DNA of 64,000 nucleotides from Alkalihalobacterium alkalinitrilicum (lineage in GTDB: Bacteria > Bacillota > Bacilli > Bacillales > Bacillaceae_F). The stretch spans positions 5,005,070 to 5,069,069 of the forward strand of contig NZ_KV917368.1 in assembly GCF_002019605.1 (NCBI RefSeq). Reading direction: 5' to 3'. Below the pieces are notes generated by a model, which was not told the origin of the DNA, ran no database searches, and saw only the letters and a list, made by a program, of their open reading frames with translations. The translations under genes were made by a program, and so were the position numbers. Shown in pieces: positions 26,187 through 35,664 of the stretch; within the stretch, counting starts at the first letter, position 1, and every line of letters begins with the position of its first letter.

Positions 26187-28478
26187 TTATCTTAAAAACC
26201 GTGACCGAACCGCTTTTTTACCGCGGCGCATGGATGGTACCGATATATAAAGTGCTTCTTTGGCACGGGTCATTGCTACATACATCAGCCTTCGTTCTTC
26301 TTCAATCGGTTCATCGTCACCATCACGCCATGCATCAAGAGCGTAGTCGTGTGGAATTCCACCATCGACTACGCCAATAACATAAACGTGGTTAAATTCA
26401 AGGCCTTTAGAGCGGTGGATCGTCATTAATTGGATTGCTTCTCCTGTTACCCTATTCTTATTTGCAACAATTTCTTTATGTTTGTGAATGATATGGTCAA
26501 CATAATCAAGAAATTCGATAACGGACGTATGTGATTGAGCAGCAACTCGTAAATCTCTAACGTCATCAGACCCTTTATCCATCGTATTTCCTTCATTCCC
26601 TTGCTTTTTCAAGTAATCAGTTAAACCCATCTCTTTTTCAATGAAGTCGATGGCTTCTACTGGTTTTAATGTGGCTATTTTCGTAAACAAGGGGACAATC
26701 GTCTTTAGTTTTTTTAACTGGAAAGGTGCAAGCTTTGTTAATTTAGTCAAAGCTTCTACTAATGAACAATCTTCAATAATACTTAGTGCCTTTAAATCCC
26801 GTAGCACCTCTTGTTTTAAAAATAATGCTCCGATAAGGTCACCCATCGCTTCGGTATCATTTGGATTTATCGATAATTTCATATACGCTAAAATCTTTTT
26901 AACGGTCTTTCGTTGATAAAATGAATCGCCTTCTTGTTCAACGATGAAAGGCAAGCTCGTATGAACGAGACGTTCAAACAAGGCACGGGTCGAAACATTC
27001 GTACGATAAAGAATTGCAAAATCAGAAGGTTTGGCGCCTTGGGAAATTCTTTTTTTCATATCTTCGACAATCATCGTAGCTTCAAGTTCTTCATCATACG
27101 GGAAAAAAATGAGTGGCATGAAGGAACTGTTTGTTAAGGCTGAGAGCTTTTTGTCGTAACGGTGCTTGTTCTTTGATATAACATGGCTTGCCGCACTGAC
27201 GATCGAATGAACCGAACGATAATTTTTGGCAAGGATAACGGTTTTTGTTGTAGCGAAATCCGTCTTGAAATTTAAAATATACTCTGGGTTACTTCCTCTA
27301 AACGAGTAGATCGATTGATCGTCATCACCAACAACACATAAATTATTTTGAGGCTCAGCCAACATTCTAACCATTTTATATTGAACAAGGTTAATGTCTT
27401 GAAATTCATCTACAGAAATATAGGAAAACCGCTCTTGATACTTTTCTAGTAAACTACTGTTCTCGGCTAGAAACTGATAACAGCCGATCAACATATCATC
27501 AAAATCAAATAATTGTTCGTTTGCTTTGATTGACTCATATTGCTTGTATATATGTAATGTTCGTTCTTCAAACAGATCTTTCGGTATGACTTTTTCAGGA
27601 ACTATTAAATTATTTTTCCACCAGCCGATTTGAGTAAGTGCCTGATCGTAAGCGAACTCTTTTTCCTCAAGTCCTAAATCTCTGCCTATTTGTTTGGCGA
27701 TTTTTTCCTTTTGCCATTCCCATTTGAGTAATCGTTCTTGATGCCACCGATTTGGATCATGGTGCAAAAGTATTTTGTAAAAGATACTGTGGAAAGTTCC
27801 TACTAAAAGCTGTCTTGTGTCCTTTGGATGAAGGTTTGGATATTGTAACATCCGTTCTTTCATTTCTCGTGCTGCCTTAGCAGTAAATGTAACTAACAGT
27901 AAGCGGTTAGCTGGTATCTGTTTTTCGGTCATCATATAAGCAGCCCGTGCTGTTAGCACTCTTGTTTTTCCACTTCCAGCACCAGCTAATATCAATAAAG
28001 GACCATCGGTAGATTTGACGGCTTCCCATTGATAATGATCGAGCATAAAACCTCGCTTAGCTAATTTATCATAATAAGGATCAGAAATGATTTGTTGATC
28101 ATCTCGTTGTTCCTCAAAAGATGAAATACGGCAAACGATTTCTGGTTTTTTCCATTGTATTTTAGATCGTGAGTTAGTAGCAACATTAGTAATTGAGCGC
28201 CTTTCAGGTAGCCGAAATCCAACCGTTGTTTTATTTACTACCGATTTCATTTGGTCCTCATGTTCTAAAAGAGACTGAACCGCTTTTTGACAAACGGTAT
28301 CATCATGAGGGTGAACAAAAAGAGGAGGTTGTTCGATACTAACTGAAAAGGCTATGATTTCTCGACAGTGTGCACAAGTGACTTTTCCGCGTTTACTATC
28401 TCGGTAAAGCTGTTGGTACTGACTAGGTTCGACTTTTGTTAATTGAACAAGACGTTCATTCCAATATGCGACTTCCAC
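26187..28478 (-). CDS. yjcD: UvrD/PcrA-like DNA helicase (YjcD type)
   Basis: A superfamily 1A helicase of about 763 residues. The N-terminal ~120 residues hold a zinc-finger-like CAHC and are typical of YjcD, not PcrA. Helicase motifs are in order: GAGSGKTRVL (I), VTFTAKAAREMKER (Ia), VDEFQDIN (II), VVGDDDQSIYSFRG (III), KNYRS (IV), MTIHRSKGLEF (V), RRLMYVAMTRAKE (VI). It should unwind DNA 3'-5' in repair. I favour GTG 28478 because AAGGAGG lies eight bases upstream; TTG 28508 also opens the frame. YjcD sits near yjcF/G/H in B. subtilis too. Confidence 0.85.
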   Translation of the reverse strand: MEVAYWNERLVQLTKVEPSQYQQLYRDSKRGKVTCAHCREIIAFSVSIEQPPLFVHPHDDTVCQKAVQSLLEHEDQMKSVVNKTTVGFRLPERRSITNVATNSRSKIQWKKPEIVCRISSFEEQRDDQQIISDPYYDKLAKRGFMLDHYQWEAVKSTDGPLLILAGAGSGKTRVLTARAAYMMTEKQIPANRLLLVTFTAKAAREMKERMLQYPNLHPKDTRQLLVGTFHSIFYKILLHHDPNRWHQERLLKWEWQKEKIAKQIGRDLGLEEKEFAYDQALTQIGWWKNNLIVPEKVIPKDLFEERTLHIYKQYESIKANEQLFDFDDMLIGCYQFLAENSSLLEKYQERFSYISVDEFQDINLVQYKMVRMLAEPQNNLCVVGDDDQSIYSFRGSNPEYILNFKTDFATTKTVILAKNYRSVHSIVSAASHVISKNKHRYDKKLSALTNSSFMPLIFFPYDEELEATMIVEDMKKRISQGAKPSDFAILYRTNVSTRALFERLVHTSLPFIVEQEGDSFYQRKTVKKILAYMKLSINPNDTEAMGDLIGALFLKQEVLRDLKALSIIEDCSLVEALTKLTKLAPFQLKKLKTIVPLFTKIATLKPVEAIDFIEKEMGLTDYLKKQGNEGNTMDKGSDDVRDLRVAAQSHTSVIEFLDYVDHIIHKHKEIVANKNRVTGEAIQLMTIHRSKGLEFNHVYVIGVVDGGIPHDYALDAWRDGDDEPIEEERRLMYVAMTRAKEALYISVPSMRRGKKAVRSRFLR

Positions 28479-28683
28479 TTCCACTTCCTCCTTAAAATGA
28501 ACGGGCAATAACTAAAGTAGCATTGTAGCACAAATCGACATAAAGGAAAACTACAAACAATAAACAAGAAACAGTAAAAACTAAGAGAAAAATATAAAGA
28601 AAAGAGGAATAGTTTAGGTAAGTATCGAATAAAACATAAAGTTAAGAATATTCTGTTTATTTAATAAAAGGGGGAAGGAACAT

Positions 28684-28923
28684 ATGGGATATGTACCTCC
28701 ACATCATAATATTGTGGCTGTTCATTACGGAAGTCGAATGCAAGTGAAACAAGCTTCGATCAGAAGAAAAGAACGTGTACAAAAAATTCAATTACCTGAC
28801 CTCTTAGAACAATACGAAAAAGAAGAACGTCTTGAAGGAAAAAATGGTGTCTTATATCGCAAACGAAAACGTATAGAAAGTGACCTACTTCAAAAAGGAA
28901 GTTTTTTCGATCAGCAGGCCTAA
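28684..28923 (+). CDS. conserved small hypothetical protein
   Basis: 79 residues, MGYVPPHHNIVAVHYGSRMQ then a basic helical middle (RRKERVQKIQLPDLLEQYEK). AAGGGGGAAGGA precedes the ATG. No cysteine motif or membrane segment. I do not recognise a function. It stands alone between the helicase (divergent) and a small membrane gene. Confidence 0.6.
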   Translation: MGYVPPHHNIVAVHYGSRMQVKQASIRRKERVQKIQLPDLLEQYEKEERLEGKNGVLYRKRKRIESDLLQKGSFFDQQA

Positions 28924-29066
28924 TTCAGGTCTGTTTTTGTTAATGGTGAGTTCTTTAGTTATCTGACTAAAACATCGCAATAAGAATTCCATAAAATAGT
29001 TTCCTACATTTTTCATTTAATGAAGACTGTTGGAAACACTAAAGGAATAAAGGAGGTAGGAAGTGG

Positions 29067-29243
29067 ATGATTTCTTTCCTAATTCTTGGAATTATTGTTA
29101 CAATAGGAGCAGGAATATTTTTTTATTTAGGACTGACGATCGAAAGTCAATTTTTATTTGGACCCTTTATCGGCCTAGTTGTTGGAATTAATTTTGTTTT
29201 TATGGGGATCATTCGAATGTATCAAATAAAAAGAGGGCATTGA
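29067..29243 (+). CDS. small two-helix membrane protein
   Basis: 58 residues, ATG 29067 behind AAAGGAGGTAGG. Two hydrophobic helices, SFLILGIIVTIGAGIFFYLG and FIGLVVGINFVFMGIIRMY, then a basic end (QIKRGH). Function unknown. The following reading frame (29246) starts two bases after its stop. Confidence 0.6.
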   Translation: MISFLILGIIVTIGAGIFFYLGLTIESQFLFGPFIGLVVGINFVFMGIIRMYQIKRGH

Positions 29244-29245
29244 AG

Positions 29246-29320
29246 ATGGAACTTAAACAAATAGAGGATCAAAATTATTTCCCGAGAAAAGTAGACACCA
29301 TTAGCTCAGCTTATCGCTGA
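29246..29320 (+). pseudogene. truncated reading frame next to an insertion remnant
   Basis: 24 codons (MELKQIEDQNYFPRKVDTIS...) begin behind AGAGGG, coupled to the membrane gene, then stop where foreign-looking sequence begins. Either the start of the gene whose end is the YisB-like fragment at 29454 or a separate gene cut by the same event. Confidence 0.35.
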
Positions 29321-29406
29321 TTTTTGTCGGTTTCAGTGGGTTAAAATAGAAAATCTGACATCATGAGAATTATATAGGACGACGGTTTATTCATATGTTC
29401 AACTAA

Positions 29407-29440
29407 CATTCAGTGGGGATGAGGACCCCCCCACTGAATG
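29407..29440. repeat. hairpin like an IS200/IS605 right end, copy 1
   Basis: Arms CATTCAGTGGGG and CCCCACTGAATG around GATGAGGACCC-type loop bases, followed by AAGTTTCAC. The same design recurs at 39282-39321. Such hairpins are typical of the ends of IS200/IS605-family elements. The stretch 29290-29453 is probably the internally deleted element. Confidence 0.55.
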
Positions 29441-29453
29441 AAGTTTCACTTTA

Positions 29454-29710
29454 TGTGAGCGAGAAGCGGTTGAACGCACAGTCCATCATTTAATTCCAAA
29501 AGAAGAAGGTGGAGTGAACTTGCCGACCGTTTTACTATGTCTTCCTTGTCATCAGCAAATTCACGCTTTGTATACGAATCAAGAGTTAGCAATCAGGTTA
29601 AATACAGTTGAAAAATTAAAGGATGATGAAGACTTAAAAAGTATTTAAAATATATTAAAAATCAACCTGCTACCAAGTCAGTACCCGTTCGTAAAACGAA
29701 AAGACGTTAA
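29454..29710 (+). pseudogene. HNH-nuclease-like protein (YisB type), broken
   Basis: CEREAVERTVHHLIPKEEGG and LCLPCHQQIHALYTNQELA are the core of a small HNH endonuclease-like protein resembling YisB. The N-terminus, including the first half of the CxxC-CE motif, is replaced by the insertion remnant. A one-base loss near 29640 shifts the frame from DEDLK to KKYLKYIKNQPA. The true end (RKTKRR) overlaps the mscL stop on the other strand by a few bases. Confidence 0.7.
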
Positions 29711-30213
29711 CCCGTTCTTTTTTTTATCGTAATTTTTGTTGCTTTTTTCTGACGATCTTTTTCTTCAGTTTCAATAAGCGCTGAAGTGCAATTCGGACAT
29801 CTTGTTGCTTTAAAAGGGATATTCGAGTAACAATAAGAGCACATTTTTTGTTTCATATGTTCTAGTGGATCACCTTCAGGACGTCTTAGTCGATTTACTT
29901 GGCGAACAAATAAAAATAGAACAAATGCAACAATGAAAAAATGAATGGCATGATTAAAAAAAATGCCATAGTTTAGCGTCGGTACACCTGCATCTCTAGC
30001 TTCGGCTAACGTACTGTATTCGCTAGATGAAAGGTTAATATAAAGGTTAGAAAAATCAACTTTACCAATGAATAACCCGAATGGCGGCATTAAGATGTCA
30101 TCAACAAACGATTGGACAATTGTAGCAAACGTGGTGCCAATAATTACACCTACGCTCATATCTATCACATTGCCACGCATCGCAAACTCTTTAAATTCAG
30201 TGAAAATTTTCAT
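29707..30213 (-). CDS. mscL: large-conductance mechanosensitive channel with zinc ribbon
   Basis: 168 residues. The N-terminal part is a standard MscL: FKEFAMRGNVIDMSVGVIIG (helix 1), FVDDILMPPFGL, periplasmic-side loop, HAIHFFIVAFVLFLFVRQVN (helix 2). It opens under membrane stretch to release solutes on osmotic downshift. Instead of the usual short helical bundle, the C-terminus has CSYCYSNIPFKATRCPNC, a CxxC-N11-CxxC zinc-ribbon pattern, then a basic tail. Length is about 30 residues more than E. coli MscL. The ribbon is known to me from some other Firmicute MscL proteins, though its role is not clear. No operon partners. Confidence 0.9.
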   Translation of the reverse strand: MKIFTEFKEFAMRGNVIDMSVGVIIGTTFATIVQSFVDDILMPPFGLFIGKVDFSNLYINLSSSEYSTLAEARDAGVPTLNYGIFFNHAIHFFIVAFVLFLFVRQVNRLRRPEGDPLEHMKQKMCSYCYSNIPFKATRCPNCTSALIETEEKDRQKKATKITIKKRTG

Positions 30214-30383
30214 TTATTGATCCCACCTTTAGATGGTTGTCTTTAAGATGTTATGCATATTCTTCTATAAGAATGACGTCTTCTTGCCTTAGGTTAATTA
30301 AAATTCAAGAAAAGTAGGTATAATAAGACTTCGCCAATTTGCTCTTAATGAAGGGTTAAAAAGATAAATAAAGGGGAGACTTT

Positions 30384-31835
30384 ATGGGAAATTCATGGAG
30401 CTATGAATCTATGCTACTAAAAAATTCAGAATATACAAATAAGTATAAGTGGTTAATCGATAACTCTCTAGATATGATATCTATTCATACATCTGATGGT
30501 AGATATCGCTATGTTTCACCCTCATTTACTGAAACTCTAGGTTATACGAGTATTGATTTGCTACATAAATTTCCTATTGATTTTATTCATGAAGACGAAC
30601 TAGAAGTCGCTATGAAAAATCATGAACAATTATTATTAGGAAAGGAAACGATTGAAACGACGTTTAGACATCAGCGAAAACATGGCGAGTATATTTGGTT
30701 AGAAGCTAAAATTAAAGCTATTCGAAATGATGAAGGAGAAGTTTTAGAGATATTGGCTTTTACAAGGGTAATAGAAGATAAAGTGAGATATGAACATCAA
30801 CTATTAGAAGCTAAGCAGGAACTTCATAATATTATTTCAAATCAACAAGGGCTAATTTTTAAGATCTTAAGAAAAGAAAGCGCATACATTTATTCTGTAT
30901 TTGCTGGTGAATTAGTTCAGTTAATAGGGAGAAAGCCTGAGGATATAGTTGGAAAATCGCCATATGAAATATTTACAAAAGAAATGGCGGATTATTTAGT
31001 AAATCAATATGATTTATCGTGGGGAAATAAAGAGAAAGTAACTTTTGAGTATACCACAAATAACAATTACAATTTATTAGTAAAAATTAAGCCAATTGTT
31101 AAACACGGGGAAGTGACTGAATTAATAGGTTCATGTGTAGATATTACGACATTAAAAGAAGCGGAACAACAACTTATTCAATCCGAAAAACTCTCTGTTA
31201 TGGGTGAGTTATCAGCAGGTATTGCCCATGAGATAAGAAATCCATTAACTGCTATCAAAGGATTCTTACAAATTATGAAAATGGAACAGCACAACAAATA
31301 CATTGACATTATGGAATCTGAAGTAAACCGAATAGAGTTAATCACAAGTGAATTTATGGTGTTGTCAAAACCGAGTGTGGAAAAGTATAAAAAACTTCAA
31401 ATTTATTCCGTTATCGATGATGTGTTATTTTTGGTCGAAGCGGAAGCTTTTAAGAAAAGAATTACGATTGAACGGACGATTACTGAAGAGTTATTCATAG
31501 AAGGTGAAGAATACCAAATTAAACAGGTCCTCCTCAACATGATGAAAAATGCAATTGAGTCGATGAGTCAAGCAGGGGTTATTCATGTTACCGCGTTCCA
31601 AGAAAACGATAAAGTATGTATCAGCATAACGGATCAAGGGTGTGGCATACAAGAAGAAAAAACGGTTCATTTAGGAAAACCTTTTTATACGACTAAAGAA
31701 AAGGGAAATGGCCTTGGATTAATGATTTGTTACAAAATCGTTAAAGAACATGGAGGTACAATTAGCGTCGATAGTAAGCTAAATGAAGGTACGACGTTTA
31801 CGATAGAACTCCCGATAGTTCACAATGGTTCATAA
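30384..31835 (+). CDS. PAS-PAS histidine kinase, sporulation-kinase type
   Basis: 483 residues, no membrane segment. PAS 1 at about 22-130 (SLDMISIHTSDGRYRYVSPS), PAS 2 at about 147-258, HisKA with the phospho-acceptor His 282 in LSAGIAHEIRNPLTAIKGF, and HATPase_c with N (MMKNAIESM), G1 (DQGCGIQ), F (FYTTKEKG) and G2 (GNGLGLMI) boxes. The arrangement and lack of a partner response regulator fit the KinA/KinE group that feeds the Spo0 phosphorelay. The signal is unknown. AAAGGGGAG precedes the ATG. A strong terminator separates it from the convergent yjc operon. Confidence 0.85.
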   Translation: MGNSWSYESMLLKNSEYTNKYKWLIDNSLDMISIHTSDGRYRYVSPSFTETLGYTSIDLLHKFPIDFIHEDELEVAMKNHEQLLLGKETIETTFRHQRKHGEYIWLEAKIKAIRNDEGEVLEILAFTRVIEDKVRYEHQLLEAKQELHNIISNQQGLIFKILRKESAYIYSVFAGELVQLIGRKPEDIVGKSPYEIFTKEMADYLVNQYDLSWGNKEKVTFEYTTNNNYNLLVKIKPIVKHGEVTELIGSCVDITTLKEAEQQLIQSEKLSVMGELSAGIAHEIRNPLTAIKGFLQIMKMEQHNKYIDIMESEVNRIELITSEFMVLSKPSVEKYKKLQIYSVIDDVLFLVEAEAFKKRITIERTITEELFIEGEEYQIKQVLLNMMKNAIESMSQAGVIHVTAFQENDKVCISITDQGCGIQEEKTVHLGKPFYTTKEKGNGLGLMICYKIVKEHGGTISVDSKLNEGTTFTIELPIVHNGS

Positions 31836-31852
31836 TGCATAATATAAAGTAG

Positions 31853-31892
31853 AAAGCGCAGCTGCTCTTAGCGAGATCAGCAGCTGCGCTTT
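31853..31892. terminator. bidirectional hairpin terminator
   Basis: Perfect 14-bp stem AAAGCGCAGCTGCT/AGCAGCTGCGCTTT with a 12-base loop between the convergent kinase and yjcF genes. Confidence 0.8.
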
Positions 31893-31910
31893 GGTTGGTT
31901 ATAAGAATAT

Positions 31911-32342
31911 TTACTCTGCTTTTGTCATCGTAACATGGGGTATTCCAGCATCAAGAAACTCACCAGAAACAGTTTCGTATCCGAGTGATTTATAAAATGG
32001 TTCGGCTTGGATTTGTGCATTTAGTTTAAATTTTGTCAGTCCTTCGCTTTGACCGACACTTTCAATTTTATCCATTAATAGTTTACCGATCCTTTTTTTT
32101 CGATATTCATTTAAAATGCATATACGCTCTACTTTGCCGTAACCATCGACAACTCTTAATCTTCCAGCACCAATAGGCTTACTATCGTCGTACACTACAA
32201 AGTGTATAGCGTCTTCTTCAAATTGATCGATTTCTTCTTCTTCAGGTACTTTTTGTTCCTCCACAAATACTGTAGTTCGTACAGAGTACGCGTCTTTTAA
32301 TTGTTCTTTGTTTTCAACGACAGTAACTTTCAAATTTAACAA
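31911..32342 (-). CDS. yjcF: GNAT acetyltransferase (YjcF type)
   Basis: 143 residues. RTTVFVEEQKVPEEEEIDQF, IGAGRLRV and the acetyl-CoA loop YRKKRIGKLLMDKIE identify the YjcF group of GNAT proteins; substrate unknown. AGGATT-type ribosome site lies before it, and its start overlaps the yjcG stop by seven bases, so the three genes yjcH-yjcG-yjcF form one operon, the same order as in B. subtilis. Confidence 0.85.
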   Translation of the reverse strand: MLNLKVTVVENKEQLKDAYSVRTTVFVEEQKVPEEEEIDQFEEDAIHFVVYDDSKPIGAGRLRVVDGYGKVERICILNEYRKKRIGKLLMDKIESVGQSEGLTKFKLNAQIQAEPFYKSLGYETVSGEFLDAGIPHVTMTKAE

Positions 32343-32851
32343 TCCTTTCCTAAATGAAATGTTTCATGTACAGACCAAGATCCATTTTCTAATTGGTATA
32401 GAAGCTGTATTCGGTCAATGGTTTCTTCATAATTAACCGTATACATTTTTAATTGTCCTAGTACATCAAAATGCTCTTGATTCGTTAAATCTTGCCCAAT
32501 CGTGACGTGAGGAGTATATTTCTGAGATTGTTCCTCATGAAGAATATCTTGATGTAATAATTGATGCAGCTTTTCTAATGACGAATTTGAACGGATTTTA
32601 AAGAAGATCTTATTCGTGTTTGGATAGAACGAGTCAATTTTATAAATATGAATGGTAAAAGGCGAAATCGATGTAGTCACAGTTCGAATATAGTTTGTTA
32701 TAAGCTGGAGTTTTTCTCCTTCGATCTCAAATGGATTTTTTAGCGTTATATGTGGAGGGATTAATGAATAATGCGAGTCATATCGCTTTCGATACGAATT
32801 TGCTTCGTCTTGTAAGGCCTTAGATGGAAATATTGCAATCCCATATTTCAT
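32336..32851 (-). CDS. yjcG: 2H-phosphoesterase-like protein YjcG
   Basis: 171 residues of the 2'-5' RNA ligase / 2H phosphoesterase superfamily. Two H-x-T/S motifs are visible: PPHITLKNPF near residue 35 and YTPHVTIGQDL near 115. The natural substrate of YjcG is not known. ATG 32851 is chosen because AGGAGGAT lies upstream. Middle gene of the yjcHGF operon. Confidence 0.85.
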   Translation of the reverse strand: MKYGIAIFPSKALQDEANSYRKRYDSHYSLIPPHITLKNPFEIEGEKLQLITNYIRTVTTSISPFTIHIYKIDSFYPNTNKIFFKIRSNSSLEKLHQLLHQDILHEEQSQKYTPHVTIGQDLTNQEHFDVLGQLKMYTVNYEETIDRIQLLYQLENGSWSVHETFHLGKDC

Positions 32852-32878
32852 AAAAATCATCCTCCTATACAATCCACT

Positions 32879-33604
32879 TTATTTTGTTAACATATAATGC
32901 AGTGCACTTTTAATATCTGGTTGCCAAAAGGTCCAGCGATGGTCCCCTTCAAATTCATGATAATGATACGTCATTCCCCTATTTTCTATTAACTGGTTCA
33001 AGTCCCGGTTAGGCGTTAGAAAGTCTTTTCGTACACCGTTCGTTGTCTCTACATTCGTTTCTTCATTTCCTATTACATGATAAATCTTAAGGTGTTGATT
33101 GTCGAATGTAGACATCTGATCGAGAATGCTTTGATTGATGTATGGAGACTGCAATATGACTTGACCAAATGTGTTTGGATAATGCATGGCTGCTAATAAA
33201 GAAACCGTTCCTCCTAATGAATCGCCAATAAGTGTTCGTCCTGCTGCGAGGGAAAACGTTTGAAAATGGTCTTCTGCATATGGCACAAGTTCTTCAGCGA
33301 GGAAGCGAAGATACGAATTAAAGAGTTGACCTTTTGGATGATACATTTCCCTACGATTTTTCACATTATCATAAGGAATACCAATAATGATAACGTCCTC
33401 AATTTCATTATTTGAAATCATTTCTTCGGCTTGCCGAGCTATTCGACCAAGCTGAAAGTAATCTCTTCCATCTTGAGCAATGAGCAAATGATAACTGTAT
33501 AAAGGGGAGTAATTTGGTGGTAAGTAAATAAGGATGGGCATTTCTTTCTTTAAATATTTGCTGTATATTTGTTCTTCTCTAATTGTTCCATATAGTCGCT
33601 TCAT
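32879..33604 (-). CDS. yjcH: esterase-family protein YjcH
   Basis: 241 residues of the alpha/beta-hydrolase esterase type (similar to enterochelin esterases). MPILIYLPPNYSP at the start, nucleophile Ser in LIGDSLGGTVSLL, Asp/His expected in NEETNVET and EGDHRWTFW. Likely a cytosolic carboxylesterase. ATG 33604 follows AAAGGTTGT. First gene of yjcHGF. Confidence 0.85.
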   Translation of the reverse strand: MKRLYGTIREEQIYSKYLKKEMPILIYLPPNYSPLYSYHLLIAQDGRDYFQLGRIARQAEEMISNNEIEDVIIIGIPYDNVKNRREMYHPKGQLFNSYLRFLAEELVPYAEDHFQTFSLAAGRTLIGDSLGGTVSLLAAMHYPNTFGQVILQSPYINQSILDQMSTFDNQHLKIYHVIGNEETNVETTNGVRKDFLTPNRDLNQLIENRGMTYHYHEFEGDHRWTFWQPDIKSALHYMLTK

Positions 33605-33800
33605 TTCATTACAACCTTTCAAATTGTCCAGAATTTCAACCATGATGATTTTATTATTTTAACATATATGCAGAAAATACAGTTTCAAAACGAACTTTTA
33701 AAAAGATAGAAGGAACAAGTTTCATGTATACCTAATAATACATATTAATGTTTTATGTTAATGTCAAGGTACTTACGTGTTTTATAGGGAGTGAAAAAAA

Positions 33801-34667
33801 TTGACTAAAATATATATATTACCTGTTCCAGATAGGCTGCAGCCATTACGAAAAGCAACCCAAAGATACCCATTTCATAATAAGGATTATCATATCGAAG
33901 AAGATTTTTTAAATTACTTAAATAAGGAAAGAGATTTACTTGTGTTTGATCCAAAGGAAGCAGATTGGCATTACCTACCTATATTTTGGACTAGATGGGT
34001 AAGTTATGGCCTAAAAAGAGATAGATTAAAAAAGTTAAAACATGATATAGATAATATTATTATTGATGATAAAAAGACATTCACGATTTGTCACCACAAA
34101 GATGCGCCATTCATATCTCTTGATAAAACATTGATATTCTCAACAACTCGAAAGCACAATTCAATTGATGTTCCACTTCTTTCAAGTCCTCATCGCCTTC
34201 CTAATTCAGTTCCGCGAAAAAAATATCTCGCATCTTTCGTAGGTTCTCTTAGAACACACCGAATTAGAATGGATATGTTTATGAAACTCAAACATCGTAA
34301 AGATATATTTTTGTATAATGGTAATAAAGGAGATACTTTCTTTGTTAATAAGTTGTTAGAATCTTATATATCGCTTTGTCCTAGAGGGTTAGGGGTGAAT
34401 TCTTACCGATTTTTTGAATCAATGCAATTGGGTGTGGTCCCATTGATTATTGGAGATATCGATACAAGACCATTTAAAAAGTACATTGATTGGGATCGAG
34501 TTAGCTATTATATTTGTACAGTTAGTAATATTAATGAGCTGATGGATAATTTAGATAAAAAAGAGTTAATAAAGATGGGCCATGAAGCTTCAATTCTTTG
34601 GAAAGAAAAATTACAATATCAAAAATGGTGTAGATATGTCATTCACGAATTAAATGAATTGAAATAA
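33801..34667 (+). CDS. exostosin-like glycosyltransferase (GT47 type)
   Basis: 288 residues from TTG 33801 with AGGGAGTG upstream. YLASFVGSLRTHRIRM and the signature ISLCPRGLGVNSYRFFESMQ, GVVPLIIGD are typical of exostosin/GT47 transferases. It likely adds a sugar to a surface polysaccharide. It stands outside the main spore-glycan island, but another transferase of this strain-specific kind suggests the same function. No signal or membrane helix. A terminator follows. Confidence 0.75.
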   Translation: MTKIYILPVPDRLQPLRKATQRYPFHNKDYHIEEDFLNYLNKERDLLVFDPKEADWHYLPIFWTRWVSYGLKRDRLKKLKHDIDNIIIDDKKTFTICHHKDAPFISLDKTLIFSTTRKHNSIDVPLLSSPHRLPNSVPRKKYLASFVGSLRTHRIRMDMFMKLKHRKDIFLYNGNKGDTFFVNKLLESYISLCPRGLGVNSYRFFESMQLGVVPLIIGDIDTRPFKKYIDWDRVSYYICTVSNINELMDNLDKKELIKMGHEASILWKEKLQYQKWCRYVIHELNELK

Positions 34668-34716
34668 GTTATATAACTTCTAAATATATACAGTTATACT
34701 AAAAGGTAATGTAATG

Positions 34717-34748
34717 AAAACGGACTCGGTAAGAAGGAGTCTGTTTTT
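34717..34748 (+). terminator. terminator after exostosin-like gene
   Basis: Stem AAAACGGACTC/GAGTCTGTTTT (one G-T pair) running into T. Confidence 0.85.
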
Positions 34749-34955
34749 AATTATATGAAAATTCTAAAATAGGTAAACTTCTTTGAAGATTTTAGTTAAA
34801 ATAATAGTAAGGACAATTAATGAATTTGCGAAAGTATTGCGATATTGTGTAGGAACTAATACTGGAATGGTGAAAAAGAGTATTGGTTTAAATACTTTAG
34901 CTAATACGTAACTTAAACAAATTCTACAACACGTTCTTTTTAAGGGGGAGACATA

Positions 34956-35507
34956 ATGAAAGTACCAGTTCCATCAAATGTTGTCGAACAAGCTGCACGA
35001 ACAAAATTACAAGAACGAGGCGTAACATTAGAAGATATCGCAAATATTGTATACGAACTCCAAGTGAAATTTTATAGCAAACTAACAATGGAGGATTGTT
35101 TAGAAAGTGTAGACGCTGTTTTGTTTAAGCGTGAGATACAACATGCTATTTTAGTTGGAATTGAATTGGACGAGCTGGCGGAAAGAGGCCAGTTATCTGA
35201 ACCGTTATTATCTATCATTCAATCAGATGAAGGGCTATTTGGTGTAGATGAAACAATTGCACTCGGGTCTGTATTTGGATTTGGAAGTATTGCGGTTACG
35301 ACTTTCGGTTATTTGGATAAAGCAAAATATGGGATCATAAAGGATCTTGATGAGGGAAAGGAAAAGACGCATACGTTCTTAGATGATTTAGTAGCAAGCG
35401 TTGCAGCGAGCGCTGCTGCAAGACTTGCGCACCGTTTACGTGACCGAGATGAAAAACGTGGTCGACAAGAAATAGAAAAACGTGACCTAGAAGATAAAAT
35501 TGGCTAA
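34956..35507 (+). CDS. phosphatidylglycerophosphatase A-like protein
   Basis: 183 residues of the PgpA family, similar to B. subtilis YutG. FGVDETIALGSVFGFGSIAVTTFGYLDK and the helical DEGKEKTHTFLDDLVASVAA are family marks. PgpA removes phosphate from phosphatidylglycerophosphate; the short Gram-positive members lack clear membrane helices and their exact role is less sure. AAGGGGGAG precedes the ATG. Single gene. Confidence 0.8.
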   Translation: MKVPVPSNVVEQAARTKLQERGVTLEDIANIVYELQVKFYSKLTMEDCLESVDAVLFKREIQHAILVGIELDELAERGQLSEPLLSIIQSDEGLFGVDETIALGSVFGFGSIAVTTFGYLDKAKYGIIKDLDEGKEKTHTFLDDLVASVAASAAARLAHRLRDRDEKRGRQEIEKRDLEDKIG

Positions 35508-35664
35508 ATAGGTAGTCTAAGGATGATACCATTACGAATTCCCAACTCCTATTTCTCGTTCGTTTTAATACGTTAAAAAAATCCCAATTCTTAAAAAAAA
35601 AGTAAACTTTTATTGTATTTTCGGATAAAATAAATAAAAATCGTTGAAAGGCAAGGGAAACGTA

